Source: Aliiroseovarius lamellibrachiae (lineage in GTDB: Bacteria; Pseudomonadota; Alphaproteobacteria; Rhodobacterales; Rhodobacteraceae). From it: a DNA stretch of 64,000 bases. The DNA lies in NCBI RefSeq assembly GCF_018599245.1, contig NZ_JAHEVJ010000007.1, forward strand, positions 1 through 64,000. Direction: 5' to 3'. A program made the translations under genes and the position numbers. Position 1 is the first letter of the stretch, and every line of letters begins with the position of its first letter. Below the pieces are notes generated by a model. The model was given only the letters and a program-made list of their open reading frames with translations. It did not search any database and had not been told where the DNA came from. Shown here in pieces: positions 54,628-63,428 of this stretch.

Positions 54628-55388
54628 TACCAGGTTGCTCCGGGATAGGCCCGTTGCAGCCACTGCATTTGGGTCAGCATATGGCCCAGATGTTCGGTGT
54701 GCATATAGCCGGTGCGCCCCCCTTTATGGGTGAATTTCGACGCGGGAACGGTCAGCGTGGCCTCCGTAAGCACCCGTTCGATCAGCGCATCATAGGCGTC
54801 GCGCAAGCTGGCGGGATCGGGCGCAATACCGGCGGAAACCATTGCCGCGTCCACATCGTCGCTTTCAAAAAGCTCCCCCACATAGGGGTAAAGCAGGTCC
54901 AGTGCGGCTTGCATTTTGGCGTGACTTTCTGGCGTGCCGTCGCCCAGCCCAACAACTGTGCCTGCTGAACGCTCAACGTGATAGGCCACTTCTTTTGACG
55001 CTTTTTCGGCGATATCTGCCACACGCTTGTCGGTGGAGGTCATCAAATGCCCCAACATGATCGAGGCCCAGGCATCAAACAGAAACTGGCGCATCAGGGT
55101 TTGGCCAAAGTCACCGTTTGGCAGTTCCACCAGCAGCACATTGCGAAAATCCCAAACGTCGCGCAGAAATGCGAGGTCATCAGCCGTGCGTCCTTTGCCT
55201 TCCACCTCGCCAGCCAGACCCAGCCAAAACTGGGTTTGTCCAATCATATCAAGGGCCGTATTGGCCAGCGCGATGTCCTCTTCGAGCACCGGCGAGACCC
55301 CACACCATTCGCTGACCCGATGGCCCAACACCAAGGTGTTGTCGCCCATCCGCAGCAAAAACTGAAACAGAGCGTCCTGATCCTGCAT
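54627..55388 (-). CDS. paaC: Phenylacetyl-CoA epoxidase subunit PaaC
   Basis: PaaC is the inactive, ferritin-like partner of PaaA and is structural in the PaaABCE epoxidase. The 253-residue protein shows 'GDNTLVLGHRVSEWCG', 'LANTALDMIGQTQFWLG' and 'GNLLLVELPNGDFGQTLMRQFLF'-type segments (core 'VELPNGDFGQTLMRQ'). I start at ATG 55388, which overlaps the paaB stop (TGATG); a GTG one codon earlier is the alternative. It has one E-rich helix bundle as expected. Confidence 0.94.
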   Translation of the reverse strand: MQDQDALFQFLLRMGDNTLVLGHRVSEWCGVSPVLEEDIALANTALDMIGQTQFWLGLAGEVEGKGRTADDLAFLRDVWDFRNVLLVELPNGDFGQTLMRQFLFDAWASIMLGHLMTSTDKRVADIAEKASKEVAYHVERSAGTVVGLGDGTPESHAKMQAALDLLYPYVGELFESDDVDAAMVSAGIAPDPASLRDAYDALIERVLTEATLTVPASKFTHKGGRTGYMHTEHLGHMLTQMQWLQRAYPGATW

Positions 55389-55672
55389 CACATGTGCCCC
55401 ACGTCTTCTGGAATGTCGAAAAAGGTCGGGTGGCGGTACACCTTGGAATTGGATGGCTCGTAAAGCGGGCCTTTTTCCTCGGGGGAAGAGGCGGAAATGT
55501 GTTTGGCTTCGACCACCCAGATCGACACGCCTTCGTTGCGGCGGGTATAGACGTCGCGGGCGTTTTTGATCGCCATTTCTTCGTCAGGGGCGTGCAGTGA
55601 GCCGACGTGGCGGTGGCTCATGCCGTGCTGACCACGGATGAAAATTTCCCATAGGGGCCATTCTTTAGACAT
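55388..55672 (-). CDS. paaB: Phenylacetyl-CoA epoxidase subunit PaaB
   Basis: PaaB is a 94-residue scaffold subunit of the epoxidase, probably bridging PaaAC dimers. 'EWPLWEIFIRGQHGMSHRHVGSLHAPDEEMAI' (core 'FIRGQHGMSHRHVGSLHAPD') and 'ARDVYTRRNEGVSIWVV' are the hallmarks. Length is standard. It follows paaA by 22 bp and overlaps paaC by 1 base. Confidence 0.95.
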   Translation of the reverse strand: MSKEWPLWEIFIRGQHGMSHRHVGSLHAPDEEMAIKNARDVYTRRNEGVSIWVVEAKHISASSPEEKGPLYEPSNSKVYRHPTFFDIPEDVGHM

Positions 55673-55694
55673 GGTGTCTCTCCTTATTCAGCGC

Positions 55695-56696
55695 TTATTC
55701 AGCGGCTGTCATGGCTTGTTTTCGGGCGGCTTTCTTGTCGGCGTGGGCCATCAAACCCTCGCGGACCCAAGCGCCATCTTCCCAAGCTTTGATGCGTGTG
55801 TTCATACGATCTGTGTTGCAGGGGCCATTGCCCTTGATCACGTCAAAAAACTCGGACCAATTGGGGTCAGAGTAATCATGCGCCCCGCGTTCCTCGTTCC
55901 ATTTCAGATTTTCATCGGGAATGGTCAGGCCAAGGTATTTGGCTTGCGGCACGGTCTGATCGACAAAGCGCTGGCGCAGCTCATCATTGGTGTCGATCTT
56001 GATTTTCCACGCAAGGGACTGCGCTGAATGCACGCTATCCTTATCCGACGGGCCGAACATCATCAGCGATGGATACCAAAGACGGTTCAGGGCATCTTGC
56101 GCCATTTTCTTTTGTGCATCCGTGCCTTGCGCCATCTTCATCATGATGTCGTAGCCTTGGCGCTGGTGAAAGCTTTCCTCTTTACAGATGCGGATCATCG
56201 CGCGGCTATATGGCCCGTAGGATGTGCGTTGCAGTGGCACCTGGTTCATGATCGCCGCCCCATCCACAAGCCAACCCACTGCGCCAATGTCAGCCCAGTT
56301 CAGCGTGGGGTAATTGAAGATGGACGAGTATTTCATCCGGCCCGACAAAAGCTCTTCTGTCAGCTCATCGCGGGTCACACCAAGGGTTTCAGCGGCGCAG
56401 TAGAGGTACAGACCATGGCCCGCCTCATCCTGCACTTTTGCCAGCAAAATCGCCTTACGCTCCAACGTGGGCGCGCGGGTGATCCAATTGCCCTCGGGCA
56501 GTTGGCCGACAATCTCAGAGTGGGCATGCTGGCCGATTTGGCGGATCAGGGTCGCGCGGTAATCATCCGGCATCCAATCCTTGGGCTCGATCTTTTGGTC
56601 GGCATCCACGCGATTTTGGAAATCCTGTTCGTTTTCAGACATTTCCTCGCGAGACTTCACGCCAGATCCTGCGGTTTTCACCAACTGTGCATACAT
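55695..56696 (-). CDS. paaA: Phenylacetyl-CoA epoxidase catalytic subunit PaaA
   Basis: PaaA is the diiron subunit that adds oxygen across the ring of phenylacetyl-CoA to form the 1,2-epoxide. The 333-residue protein has Glu61, Glu91 and His94 ('QDEAGHG') and a second ExxH pair in '[10 protein letters not shown]'. Typical segments are '[30 protein letters not shown]' (core '[18 protein letters not shown]'). I use ATG 56696; the open frame extends to 56756 without support. It starts 3 bp after the thiolase stop, so it is co-transcribed. Confidence 0.95.
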   Translation of the reverse strand: MYAQLVKTAGSGVKSREEMSENEQDFQNRVDADQKIEPKDWMPDDYRATLIRQIGQHAHSEIVGQLPEGNWITRAPTLERKAILLAKVQDEAGHGLYLYCAAETLGVTRDELTEELLSGRMKYSSIFNYPTLNWADIGAVGWLVDGAAIMNQVPLQRTSYGPYSRAMIRICKEESFHQRQGYDIMMKMAQGTDAQKKMAQDALNRLWYPSLMMFGPSDKDSVHSAQSLAWKIKIDTNDELRQRFVDQTVPQAKYLGLTIPDENLKWNEERGAHDYSDPNWSEFFDVIKGNGPCNTDRMNTRIKAWEDGAWVREGLMAHADKKAARKQAMTAAE

Positions 56697-56698
56697 CG

Positions 56699-57901
56699 TC
56701 AGATCCTTTCCAGAATAAGGGCAACACCCTGTCCAACGCCCACACACATGGTGCAAAGCGCATATCGCCCGCCTGTGCGTTTGAGTTGATAGGCGGCGGT
56801 CAGCACCAGTCGCGCACCGGACATGCCAAGGGGATGCCCCAGCGCAATGGCGCCACCGTTTGGGTTCACATGGGGGGCGTCATCCGCCAGCCCCAATGCG
56901 CGCAAGCTGGCCAGACCTTGGGCCGCAAACGCTTCATTCAGTTCAATCACATCCATGTCGTGAATGCCAAGCCCGGCCTTGGCCAGCACCTTTTGGGTGG
57001 CGGGCACGGGACCAATGCCCATGATCCGCGGGGCCACGCCCGCCGCTTGCATCGCGACCACACGCGCCATTGGTTTCAGACCGTTTTTGGCGGCTGCGGC
57101 TTCCGATGCGATGATCATCGCGGCGGCACCATCGTTCACGCCAGAGGCGTTGCCTGCGGTCACGGTTTTGCCGGGGCCATTCACGCCGCGCAGGCCGGAC
57201 AGTTTTTCGGCGGATGTGCCCGGGCGGGGGTGCTCGTCCGTGTCGACCACAATAGGATCGGTTTTGCGCTGCGGGATCTCTACCGGGATGATCTCATCCG
57301 CAAAATGGCCAGCCGCATGTGCCGCCGCCCAACGGGCTTGGCTGCGGGCGGCAAAGGCGTCTTGGTCGGCACGGTTTATCCCGTAGTCTACTGCAACATT
57401 GTCAGCGGTTTGTGGCATGCTGTCGGTGCCATGCATCGCATCCATCGCCTTATTCACAAAACGCCAACCGATGGTGGTGTCATAGACGGCATTGGCGCGC
57501 GAAAAGGCGTTTGTGTGCTTGGGCATCACGAAGGGCGCGCGGCTCATGCCTTCGACGCCGCCAGCGATGCAAAGGTCATAATCGCCCGCTTTGATCCCGC
57601 GTGCGGCCATGCCCACGGCGTCCATCCCCGAGGCGCATAAGCGGTTCACGGTGGTGCCGGGGACATCAGTGGGAAGCCCCGCGAGCAGGGCGGCCATGCG
57701 CGCCACATTGCGGTTGTCTTCGCCCGCTTGGTTGGCGTCGCCATAGATCACATCGTCGATGCTGGCCCAATCTACATTTGGATTGCGCGCCATCAGGGCT
57801 TTGATCGGCAAGGCCGCCAAATCATCCACACGCAGCTGCGAAAGCCCCCCGCCATAGCGCCCAATCGGCGTGCGTACAGCGTCGCAAATGAAAGCCTCCA
57901 T
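56699..57901 (-). CDS. paaJ: 3-oxoadipyl-CoA thiolase
   Basis: The 400-residue thiolase cleaves 3-oxoadipyl-CoA (and in phenylacetate breakdown also 2,3-dehydroadipyl-derived 3-oxo-dehydrosuberyl-CoA) to acetyl-CoA and succinyl-CoA. The nucleophile is Cys89 in '[12 protein letters not shown]', with His356 in 'GHPLGMSG' and Cys386 in 'CTMCVGVG'. Length and motifs are standard for PcaF/PaaJ. It is the first gene of the paa operon, preceded by a TetR-type palindrome at 57940-57951. Confidence 0.94.
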   Translation of the reverse strand: MEAFICDAVRTPIGRYGGGLSQLRVDDLAALPIKALMARNPNVDWASIDDVIYGDANQAGEDNRNVARMAALLAGLPTDVPGTTVNRLCASGMDAVGMAARGIKAGDYDLCIAGGVEGMSRAPFVMPKHTNAFSRANAVYDTTIGWRFVNKAMDAMHGTDSMPQTADNVAVDYGINRADQDAFAARSQARWAAAHAAGHFADEIIPVEIPQRKTDPIVVDTDEHPRPGTSAEKLSGLRGVNGPGKTVTAGNASGVNDGAAAMIIASEAAAAKNGLKPMARVVAMQAAGVAPRIMGIGPVPATQKVLAKAGLGIHDMDVIELNEAFAAQGLASLRALGLADDAPHVNPNGGAIALGHPLGMSGARLVLTAAYQLKRTGGRYALCTMCVGVGQGVALILERI

Positions 57902-57939
57902 TTGATCCTCCCAAGATCCAAGAGTGCCGGAGTATTCCC

Positions 57940-57951
57940 GACCGTCTGGTC
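57940..57951. promoter_or_regulatory. GACC-N4-GGTC palindrome before paa operon
   Basis: GACCGTCTGGTC is a perfect GACC/GGTC inverted repeat with a 4-base centre, 39 bp before the paaJ start. It resembles the PaaR (TetR-type) operators of paa operons, whose core includes ACCG...CGGT. No tetR gene lies next to it. Confidence 0.45.
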
Positions 57952-58127
57952 AATAGTACGTTCAGAGGGGCGATACGGCAAGAACATTTATAAAAAAAGG
58001 CGCAGACCATTGACCGGCGTTTGGTGACAAAAAACATCGGATTTGTGATCTGCAAAGACGGATTGACCAAGCCAGGCAGGTTCATTTGCCCTATTGCTTT
58101 GATTATGCGAAATTTCTTTGATGTCTT

Positions 58128-58140
58128 TTGCATAATGCAA
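58128..58140. promoter_or_regulatory. Palindrome upstream of XRE regulator
   Basis: TTGCATAATGCAA is a perfect 6-1-6 inverted repeat. A nearby TTATGCGAA at 58113-58121 is a partial copy. Between paaJ and the divergent XRE gene, it could be the operator of that regulator. Confidence 0.45.
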
Positions 58141-58264
58141 CGATATGTGCTAAAGTTGTGTGGTGCAGGAGAGAGTTCAATTTGCGCCTGCACGTTGCAG
58201 AGTTCATCCGTGAGTTTAGACAGTTTCGTCAATCTTTGTGAGCTTTGAAAGGCTTCGATACTCA

Positions 58265-59080
58265 ATGTCTGCATCTTCTGATCATAAGAGCCCGCGTGAG
58301 ATCTATGGCATCTTTTCTGCCAATCTACAGCAACTGATATCGCGTAGGTCGACATCCGTGGCGCAAGCCTGTCGGGATCTTGGCATCAATCGCACTCAGT
58401 TCAATCGGTATCTTTCGGGCCAGGCGAGCCCTCGGCCAGACGTCTTACACAAAATCTGCTCTTATTTTGAAACCGATGCCCGCGTGTTGCTCACGCCACT
58501 TTGCGAGATTGAGGACAGCCCAGATACGCGGGCGCAGCGGTGGTTGGTTGACAGCCCGTTTCGGAAATTCGTGCTGCCGCGTGATGATCAGTTGCAACTG
58601 AAAGTGCCGCTTCGCGTCGGCATTCACCGGTATTGGCAGCGATCGGCGCTGCACAAAGATTGGGTGAACAGCTGTACGATGCGGATTTTCAAACTGGGTG
58701 ATGTCACGGTTTTTCGGGCCTTTGCCGACCCCGGGCGCGATAAAGTTGACGTCGCCGGACCGCGCCAGCGGCAACCGGAAATCCGCGGCTTTTTTCTGTC
58801 ACAAGTTGACGGTGTTGCGCTGGTCTCGTTTCAGGGGGAAAGCCATCGGATCAGTATCAGCTATTTGACCAGCATGCTGACCGCGGGCAATACTGTCTAT
58901 CCTGGGATTGTGATGGTCACTCGGCCGGAAATTTCGGGCACCACGCGTGTTGCGCGTTGCGCATTGGAGTTCCTCCCCCAAGGGCCGGGGCTTTTGTCGG
59001 CTTTGCGCGGCCGGGGCGGTCGAAAGGTAACGGAGCTTCCAGACTATCTGTCTCATGGTCTGCGCGGTAAGGTCAGATAA
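58265..59080 (+). CDS. XRE-family regulator with extended C-terminal domain
   Basis: The 271-residue protein has a lambda-repressor-type helix-turn-helix (about residues 20-75), with 'VAQACRDLGINRTQFNRYLSG' (core 'GINRTQFNRYLSGQ') followed by a region rich in beta residues with no named domain. This length and layout occur in Roseobacter regulators next to catabolic operons. It is divergent from the paa operon, and palindromes lie between them, so it may control paa genes or itself. I use ATG 58265 over GTG 58238. Ligand is unknown. Confidence 0.75.
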   Translation: MSASSDHKSPREIYGIFSANLQQLISRRSTSVAQACRDLGINRTQFNRYLSGQASPRPDVLHKICSYFETDARVLLTPLCEIEDSPDTRAQRWLVDSPFRKFVLPRDDQLQLKVPLRVGIHRYWQRSALHKDWVNSCTMRIFKLGDVTVFRAFADPGRDKVDVAGPRQRQPEIRGFFLSQVDGVALVSFQGESHRISISYLTSMLTAGNTVYPGIVMVTRPEISGTTRVARCALEFLPQGPGLLSALRGRGGRKVTELPDYLSHGLRGKVR

Positions 59081-59082
59081 AC

Positions 59083-60015
59083 CTACATTGCCAACAATGA
59101 GAGCCATCCCCAAGCGGTGACAATAGAGGCCACCGTGGCAACCAGAACCGCCGTGGCCGCGGCACGTTTTGCCACGCCATAAAGATTGGCAAACACATAG
59201 GCGTTGACGCCCGGTGCCATGCTGGCGGTGATGATGGCGGATCGGAACGGCGCCTCTTCCAAACCGACAAAACGGCCCACACCCCAGGTCACAGCGGGAT
59301 GCAGGATCAGTGAAACCGCGCAGATATAGGCCACTGTTTTCACATCCCCCTCGGGGCGATACCGATAAAGCACGCCGCCCAACCCAAACAAAGCCGCGGG
59401 GATTGCTGCGCGGGCGATAAGTTCAAAGGCATCGGTGACAACAAGCGGCATTGGAATGGCACTTAGGTTCACCACAAATCCCAAGATGATCGCAATCACC
59501 AATGGGTTTCGGGACATAGAACGCGCAAACCCCTTGAGAGCGGCGCCAATTCCATTGCCCTGCGACTTGGCAATCTCCATCGCCATCACACCGATCACAT
59601 AACAGGTGGGGGCATGGATCGAAATAATCGCAAAGTTTGGCCCCAAGGCATCGGATCCAAAGGCGCGTTCAGTGATGGGAAGGCCCAGCAAAAGCGAGTT
59701 TGAGAAGAGCGTGACAAAGCCAATCGCCACGGAATCCATCCAGGGGCGGCCAAACAGATATCGCGCGCCCAGAAGACCCGCAAAGAAACCGGAAACCGCG
59801 CCAGTATAAAAACTGACCAGAAGCTTTGGGTCAAAGCTGCGCCCCAAATCCAGCCGCGAAATGGCCAAAAACAACAGGATTGGCACCGCGAGATTAGTGG
59901 CGAAATACATCAACCCCTCAACCGCGTCTTTGCTGATCAATTTGGCCCAAGTGGCCAGCCACCCAATGCCGATGACCAGAAAAACCGGCAAGATAACTTC
60001 GATCAGCGCGCTCAT
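59083..60015 (-). CDS. AEC-family transporter
   Basis: The 310-residue membrane protein has about ten transmembrane segments and belongs to the auxin-efflux-carrier/malonate transporter family. 'LPVFLVIGIGWLATW' (core 'FLVIGIGWLA') at the start and 'ATNLAVPILLFLAIS' (core 'TNLAVPILLFLA') with the N-x-P motif are characteristic. Substrates of relatives include malonate, malate and auxin-like acids. It lies 2 bp after the XRE gene's stop but on the other strand, so it is convergent and not part of its operon. The next gene upstream on its own strand is the MBL hydrolase. Confidence 0.85.
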   Translation of the reverse strand: MSALIEVILPVFLVIGIGWLATWAKLISKDAVEGLMYFATNLAVPILLFLAISRLDLGRSFDPKLLVSFYTGAVSGFFAGLLGARYLFGRPWMDSVAIGFVTLFSNSLLLGLPITERAFGSDALGPNFAIISIHAPTCYVIGVMAMEIAKSQGNGIGAALKGFARSMSRNPLVIAIILGFVVNLSAIPMPLVVTDAFELIARAAIPAALFGLGGVLYRYRPEGDVKTVAYICAVSLILHPAVTWGVGRFVGLEEAPFRSAIITASMAPGVNAYVFANLYGVAKRAAATAVLVATVASIVTAWGWLSLLAM

Positions 60016-60816
60016 CTACGGCTCAAAACTGATGGTCATCCCATCATAAGCGGCCAGAACGTGATCGGGTGTTTCCGCCTCAACCGTCGCATGATCAAGG
60101 TCGATGTGCATATTGGTGATAATGCCCTGTTTGGCGCCCACGCGGGCAAACCATTCAAGCGTCTTGTCCAGATGGAAATGGGTTGGATGCGGGGTATAGC
60201 GCAGTGCGTCCAGCACAAAATAGTCCAGCCCCTGAAGGGCGGCGGTGGCGTCTTCGGGAATGTCGCTCACGTCAGGAAGATAGGCAAGATTGCCGATGCG
60301 AAAACCAAGCGCGTCGATATTGCCGTGCTCCACCTCAAACGGGGTCAACCGGATTGCCCCCCCCGCGCCGTCAATCACAACGTCACCGTCAATGGTGTGC
60401 AGATCCAAAATGGGCGGATAGCTTGAGCCTTCGGGTTGCACAAAAGCATAGCCAAAACTTGACATCAGTGATTGTTGCGTGGCGCCATCCGCCCAAACAG
60501 GTAAGCGTTGGCGCATGTTATAAACGATCATGCGCAGGTCATCGATCCCATGCATATGGTCCGCATGGCTGTGGGTATAAAGCACCGCATCCAAGGTGCC
60601 CACCTCCGCCGCCAACAGCTGATTTCGCATGTCGGGTGAAGTGTCGATCAACACCCGCGTGACGCCACCATCGTCCCCGGTGCGTGTGACCAAAGCCGAG
60701 CATCTGCTGCGGCGGTTTTTTGGGTTCTGCGGATCGCAAGCCCCCCAATGTCCGCCAAGACGCGGCACGCCGCCAGAGGATCCGCACCCCAAAATGGTGA
60801 ACTCAATGCGGGCCAT
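60016..60816 (-). CDS. Metallo-beta-lactamase fold hydrolase (PhnP/RNase Z-like)
   Basis: The 266-residue protein has the zinc motif 'LYTHSHADHMHGIDDLR' (core 'THSHADHMHGIDD') and a N-terminal 'GCGSSGGVPRLGGHWG' (core 'CGSSGGVPR'), as in PhnP and related phosphodiesterases. It probably cleaves a cyclic or linear phosphodiester; the genomic context with tatD, not phosphonate genes, argues against a PhnP role. It overlaps tatD by one base (TGATG) and so is co-translated. Confidence 0.85.
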   Translation of the reverse strand: MARIEFTILGCGSSGGVPRLGGHWGACDPQNPKNRRSRCSALVTRTGDDGGVTRVLIDTSPDMRNQLLAAEVGTLDAVLYTHSHADHMHGIDDLRMIVYNMRQRLPVWADGATQQSLMSSFGYAFVQPEGSSYPPILDLHTIDGDVVIDGAGGAIRLTPFEVEHGNIDALGFRIGNLAYLPDVSDIPEDATAALQGLDYFVLDALRYTPHPTHFHLDKTLEWFARVGAKQGIITNMHIDLDHATVEAETPDHVLAAYDGMTISFEP

Positions 60817-61619
60817 CAGGCGGACGCCTCATATTGGGCAGCCTTTTGAAACACGCGATCAAAATTGGCTTGGGTCTGGGCGGCAAAATCTTCATAGCTC
60901 AGCCCAAAAACCTCGGCGCCCACCTTGGCGGTGTGGGCGGAATAGGCGGGTTCATTGCGTTTGCCGCGAAAGGGGGGCGGGGCCAGATAAGGCGCGTCGG
61001 TTTCCACCAAAATACGGTCCACCGGGGCCGCGGCAAAAATATCGCGCACCTCTTGGCTGCGCGGAAAAGCAGCGATGCCCGACATCGACAGATAAAAGCC
61101 AAGATCAATCGCCGTGCGCGCCAGATCTGCGCCCGAGCTAAAGCAATGCATGATGCAATCAAATGCACCGGCTTTGTGGGCGTCCGTTAATATCCGCGCC
61201 ATATCCTCATCCGCATCGCGCGAATGAATGATCAGTGGCAGGCCCGTTTGGCGCGCGGCTTCGATGTGGATCAGCAGGCTTTCTTGCTGCACCGCTTTGC
61301 TGTCCGCGGTGTAGTGGTAATCAAGCCCGGTTTCGCCGATACCAACAAACTTGGGATGCGCAGCGAGGGCGACAAGATCGTCCACCGTGACCATTGGTTC
61401 ATCCGCAGCACTCATTGGATGGGTGGCAGCGGCAAAAAACACAGGGGCATATTTTTCTGCAATATTCTGTACTTGCGAGAGGTTCTTCATCTTTGTGCAA
61501 ATGCTGACCATCCGGGTCACCCCTGCGGCCTGCGCACGTTCAATCACGGCGTCAAGCTCGCCCTCGAAATCGGGAAAATCTAGGTGACAATGGCTGTCGG
61601 TAATCTGCGGAAGGTTCAT
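60816..61619 (-). CDS. tatD: TatD-family deoxyribonuclease
   Basis: The 267-residue protein is a TatD-type metal-dependent hydrolase. The first ligands lie in 'DSHCHLDFPDFEG' (HxH), Glu in 'GIGETGLDYHY', His in 'PLIIHSRDAD' and 'CIMHCFSSG', and Asp in 'ILVETDAPYLAPPPFRGKRNEP' (core 'VETDAPYLAPPPFRG'). TatD enzymes are 3'-5' exonucleases acting in repair and DNA turnover. I use ATG 61619 with AAGAG upstream; longer in-frame starts are unsupported. It follows holB by about 47 bp. Confidence 0.9.
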   Translation of the reverse strand: MNLPQITDSHCHLDFPDFEGELDAVIERAQAAGVTRMVSICTKMKNLSQVQNIAEKYAPVFFAAATHPMSAADEPMVTVDDLVALAAHPKFVGIGETGLDYHYTADSKAVQQESLLIHIEAARQTGLPLIIHSRDADEDMARILTDAHKAGAFDCIMHCFSSGADLARTAIDLGFYLSMSGIAAFPRSQEVRDIFAAAPVDRILVETDAPYLAPPPFRGKRNEPAYSAHTAKVGAEVFGLSYEDFAAQTQANFDRVFQKAAQYEASA

Positions 61620-61665
61620 TGCATTACTCTTCAAGGGCATTTGAAATTGCGCCAAAGCGCATGTG

Positions 61666-62796
61666 TTATGCGGCCAATTTGGCGGCGGTGTCATTCATCT
61701 TAAAAACCATATCAAGGATCAGCGCGGCGGGGTCAAGATTGACCGCTTGCCCATGTCCGGCACGGGCCGACAAGTCTTGCTGTAATTCCGCCCATTTGCG
61801 CGCGGCATGTGGTTGCGAGGAAAGGCGGTTAAAAAGGGCAAACTCGCCCTCGGCGGCCTCAACCCTTGGGGCAACTCCTGCGCCAAAACGCGCCATACGG
61901 GCCAGAAACAGGTCCATCAAGCGCAAGGTCAGGTCAAATTTTGCCGCATTTGCCTTGCCCACACAGCCATCGGCCATCTTTAATGCACGCGGGCGGTCGT
62001 AATTGGGCGACGAGCGGAAGCAACTCACCAATTCCTGATAAATTCCCAACCCGTTTAGGTTCAACATCCGCAACGCTTCGCCCACCGACCCACCGGCAAG
62101 TTCGCCAAGTTTTTGTGTTTCATCCGCCGAGGGGGTTTCGTCCAAACTGGTCATAATCTGGCTCAGGTCGTCGGGGCCCAAAGGCGCCAGCCGCAATTCG
62201 CGACAGCGCGACCGGATCGTGGGCAACAGGCGCGAAGGCTGATGGCTGATCAACAGCAAAATCGCGCCTTCGGGCGGCTCTTCCAACAGTTTCAACAGCG
62301 CGTTGGCCGCAGAGTTGTTCATCTCGTCGGCGGCATCAACAATCACAACACGACGGCCACCACCGGCTGAACTGAGCGCAAAAAAGCTTTTCAGCTTGCG
62401 CACTTCATCCACAGTAATGTCCTGTTTGTGGCGCTTTAGCTTCTCATCCCAAGGGCGGCGCAGCAGAAACAGGCCCGGATCAGACATGGCATTCACGCGG
62501 CGCGAGATTGGGTTTTCCGCTGGTATATCAAGGTTTTGTGGGGCAGGGGCCGCAAACATTCCCCCGTCATCAGCTGGGGTTGCCAGCAAAAATCGCGCCA
62601 ACCGCCACGCCAAAGTGGCTTTGCCAATGCCACGCGGGCCGGTGATCAACCAGCCATGATGCAGGCGATCGGAACTGAAGGCCTCTAGAAACGCATTTTC
62701 GGCGCTGTCATGGCCGACGAGGCGGGCGGCCTCACGGGGATGGGGGACGCCTTCGATTTGGTCGGATTCAGGGATGTCGTCGTAACTTGCGCTCAT
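61666..62796 (-). CDS. holB: DNA polymerase III subunit delta'
   Basis: The 376-residue protein is the clamp-loader subunit delta'. It has an AAA+ fold with 'ITGPRGIGKATLAWRLARF' (core 'GPRGIGKATLAWR'), 'VVIVDAADEMNNSAANALLKLLEEPPEGAILLLISHQPSRLLPTIRSRC' (core 'DEMNNSAANALLKLLEEPP' and 'RSRC') and the delta'-type Arg-finger region. In Rhodobacterales tmk-holB-tatD is a common order. The start overlaps the tmk stop by 4 bp (ATGA). Length is typical for alphaproteobacteria. Confidence 0.93.
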   Translation of the reverse strand: MSASYDDIPESDQIEGVPHPREAARLVGHDSAENAFLEAFSSDRLHHGWLITGPRGIGKATLAWRLARFLLATPADDGGMFAAPAPQNLDIPAENPISRRVNAMSDPGLFLLRRPWDEKLKRHKQDITVDEVRKLKSFFALSSAGGGRRVVIVDAADEMNNSAANALLKLLEEPPEGAILLLISHQPSRLLPTIRSRCRELRLAPLGPDDLSQIMTSLDETPSADETQKLGELAGGSVGEALRMLNLNGLGIYQELVSCFRSSPNYDRPRALKMADGCVGKANAAKFDLTLRLMDLFLARMARFGAGVAPRVEAAEGEFALFNRLSSQPHAARKWAELQQDLSARAGHGQAVNLDPAALILDMVFKMNDTAAKLAA

Positions 62797-63428
62797 GATT
62801 GCGGCCCATGCGTAAGCGCCTCGTTTGCAAGGGCAAGCACGTCTTTTGCCACGTCCAGCACGTCCCGGTTTCCGTCGACCAAACGGATCCGATCTGGCGC
62901 ATCCTGGGCGAGGTTTAGGAACCCTTGGCGCATCTGACGCTGAAGATCGGCGCCGAAATCCTCAAACCGTTCTTCAGTGCCGCCGCGCCCTTTGGCACGC
63001 GACAAGCCCATGTCGGGATCCATATCAATAAGGAATGTCACATCCGGTTCGCGCCCAATCATCAGATCGTGCAGCGCATCCACAGTGGCGCGCAAATCCC
63101 CCGATCGCATGCCTTGATACATACGTGTGCTGTCCGCAAACCGATCGGTAATGACAATTTTGCCATCCGCCAACGCGGGATTGACCAGACGTTCCATATG
63201 ATCGCGCCGGGCGGCGGTGAAAAGCAGCAATTCAGTCTCGGCAGACCAGCGGTCCGGATCCCCCTGAAGTACAAGCGCGCGGATTTCTTCGGCACCCGGG
63301 CTGCCACCGGGTTCGCGCGTGAGAACCACATCATGGCCAGCATTTTCCAACGCTTCGGCCAGTAATTTGGCTTGTGTCGATTTTCCGGATCCGTCGATGC
63401 CTTCAAAGCTAATAAACAAGCCAGCCAT
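62793..63428 (-). CDS. tmk: Thymidylate kinase
   Basis: Tmk phosphorylates dTMP to dTDP. The 211-residue protein has the P-loop 'FEGIDGSGKSTQAK' at residues 8-21, 'TREPGGSPGAEEIR' and the LID-type 'RFADSTRMYQGM' (core 'DRFADSTRMYQG'). Its start overlaps the D,D-carboxypeptidase stop (TGATG), and its stop overlaps holB. Motifs and length are standard. Confidence 0.95.
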   Translation of the reverse strand: MAGLFISFEGIDGSGKSTQAKLLAEALENAGHDVVLTREPGGSPGAEEIRALVLQGDPDRWSAETELLLFTAARRDHMERLVNPALADGKIVITDRFADSTRMYQGMRSGDLRATVDALHDLMIGREPDVTFLIDMDPDMGLSRAKGRGGTEERFEDFGADLQRQMRQGFLNLAQDAPDRIRLVDGNRDVLDVAKDVLALANEALTHGPQS

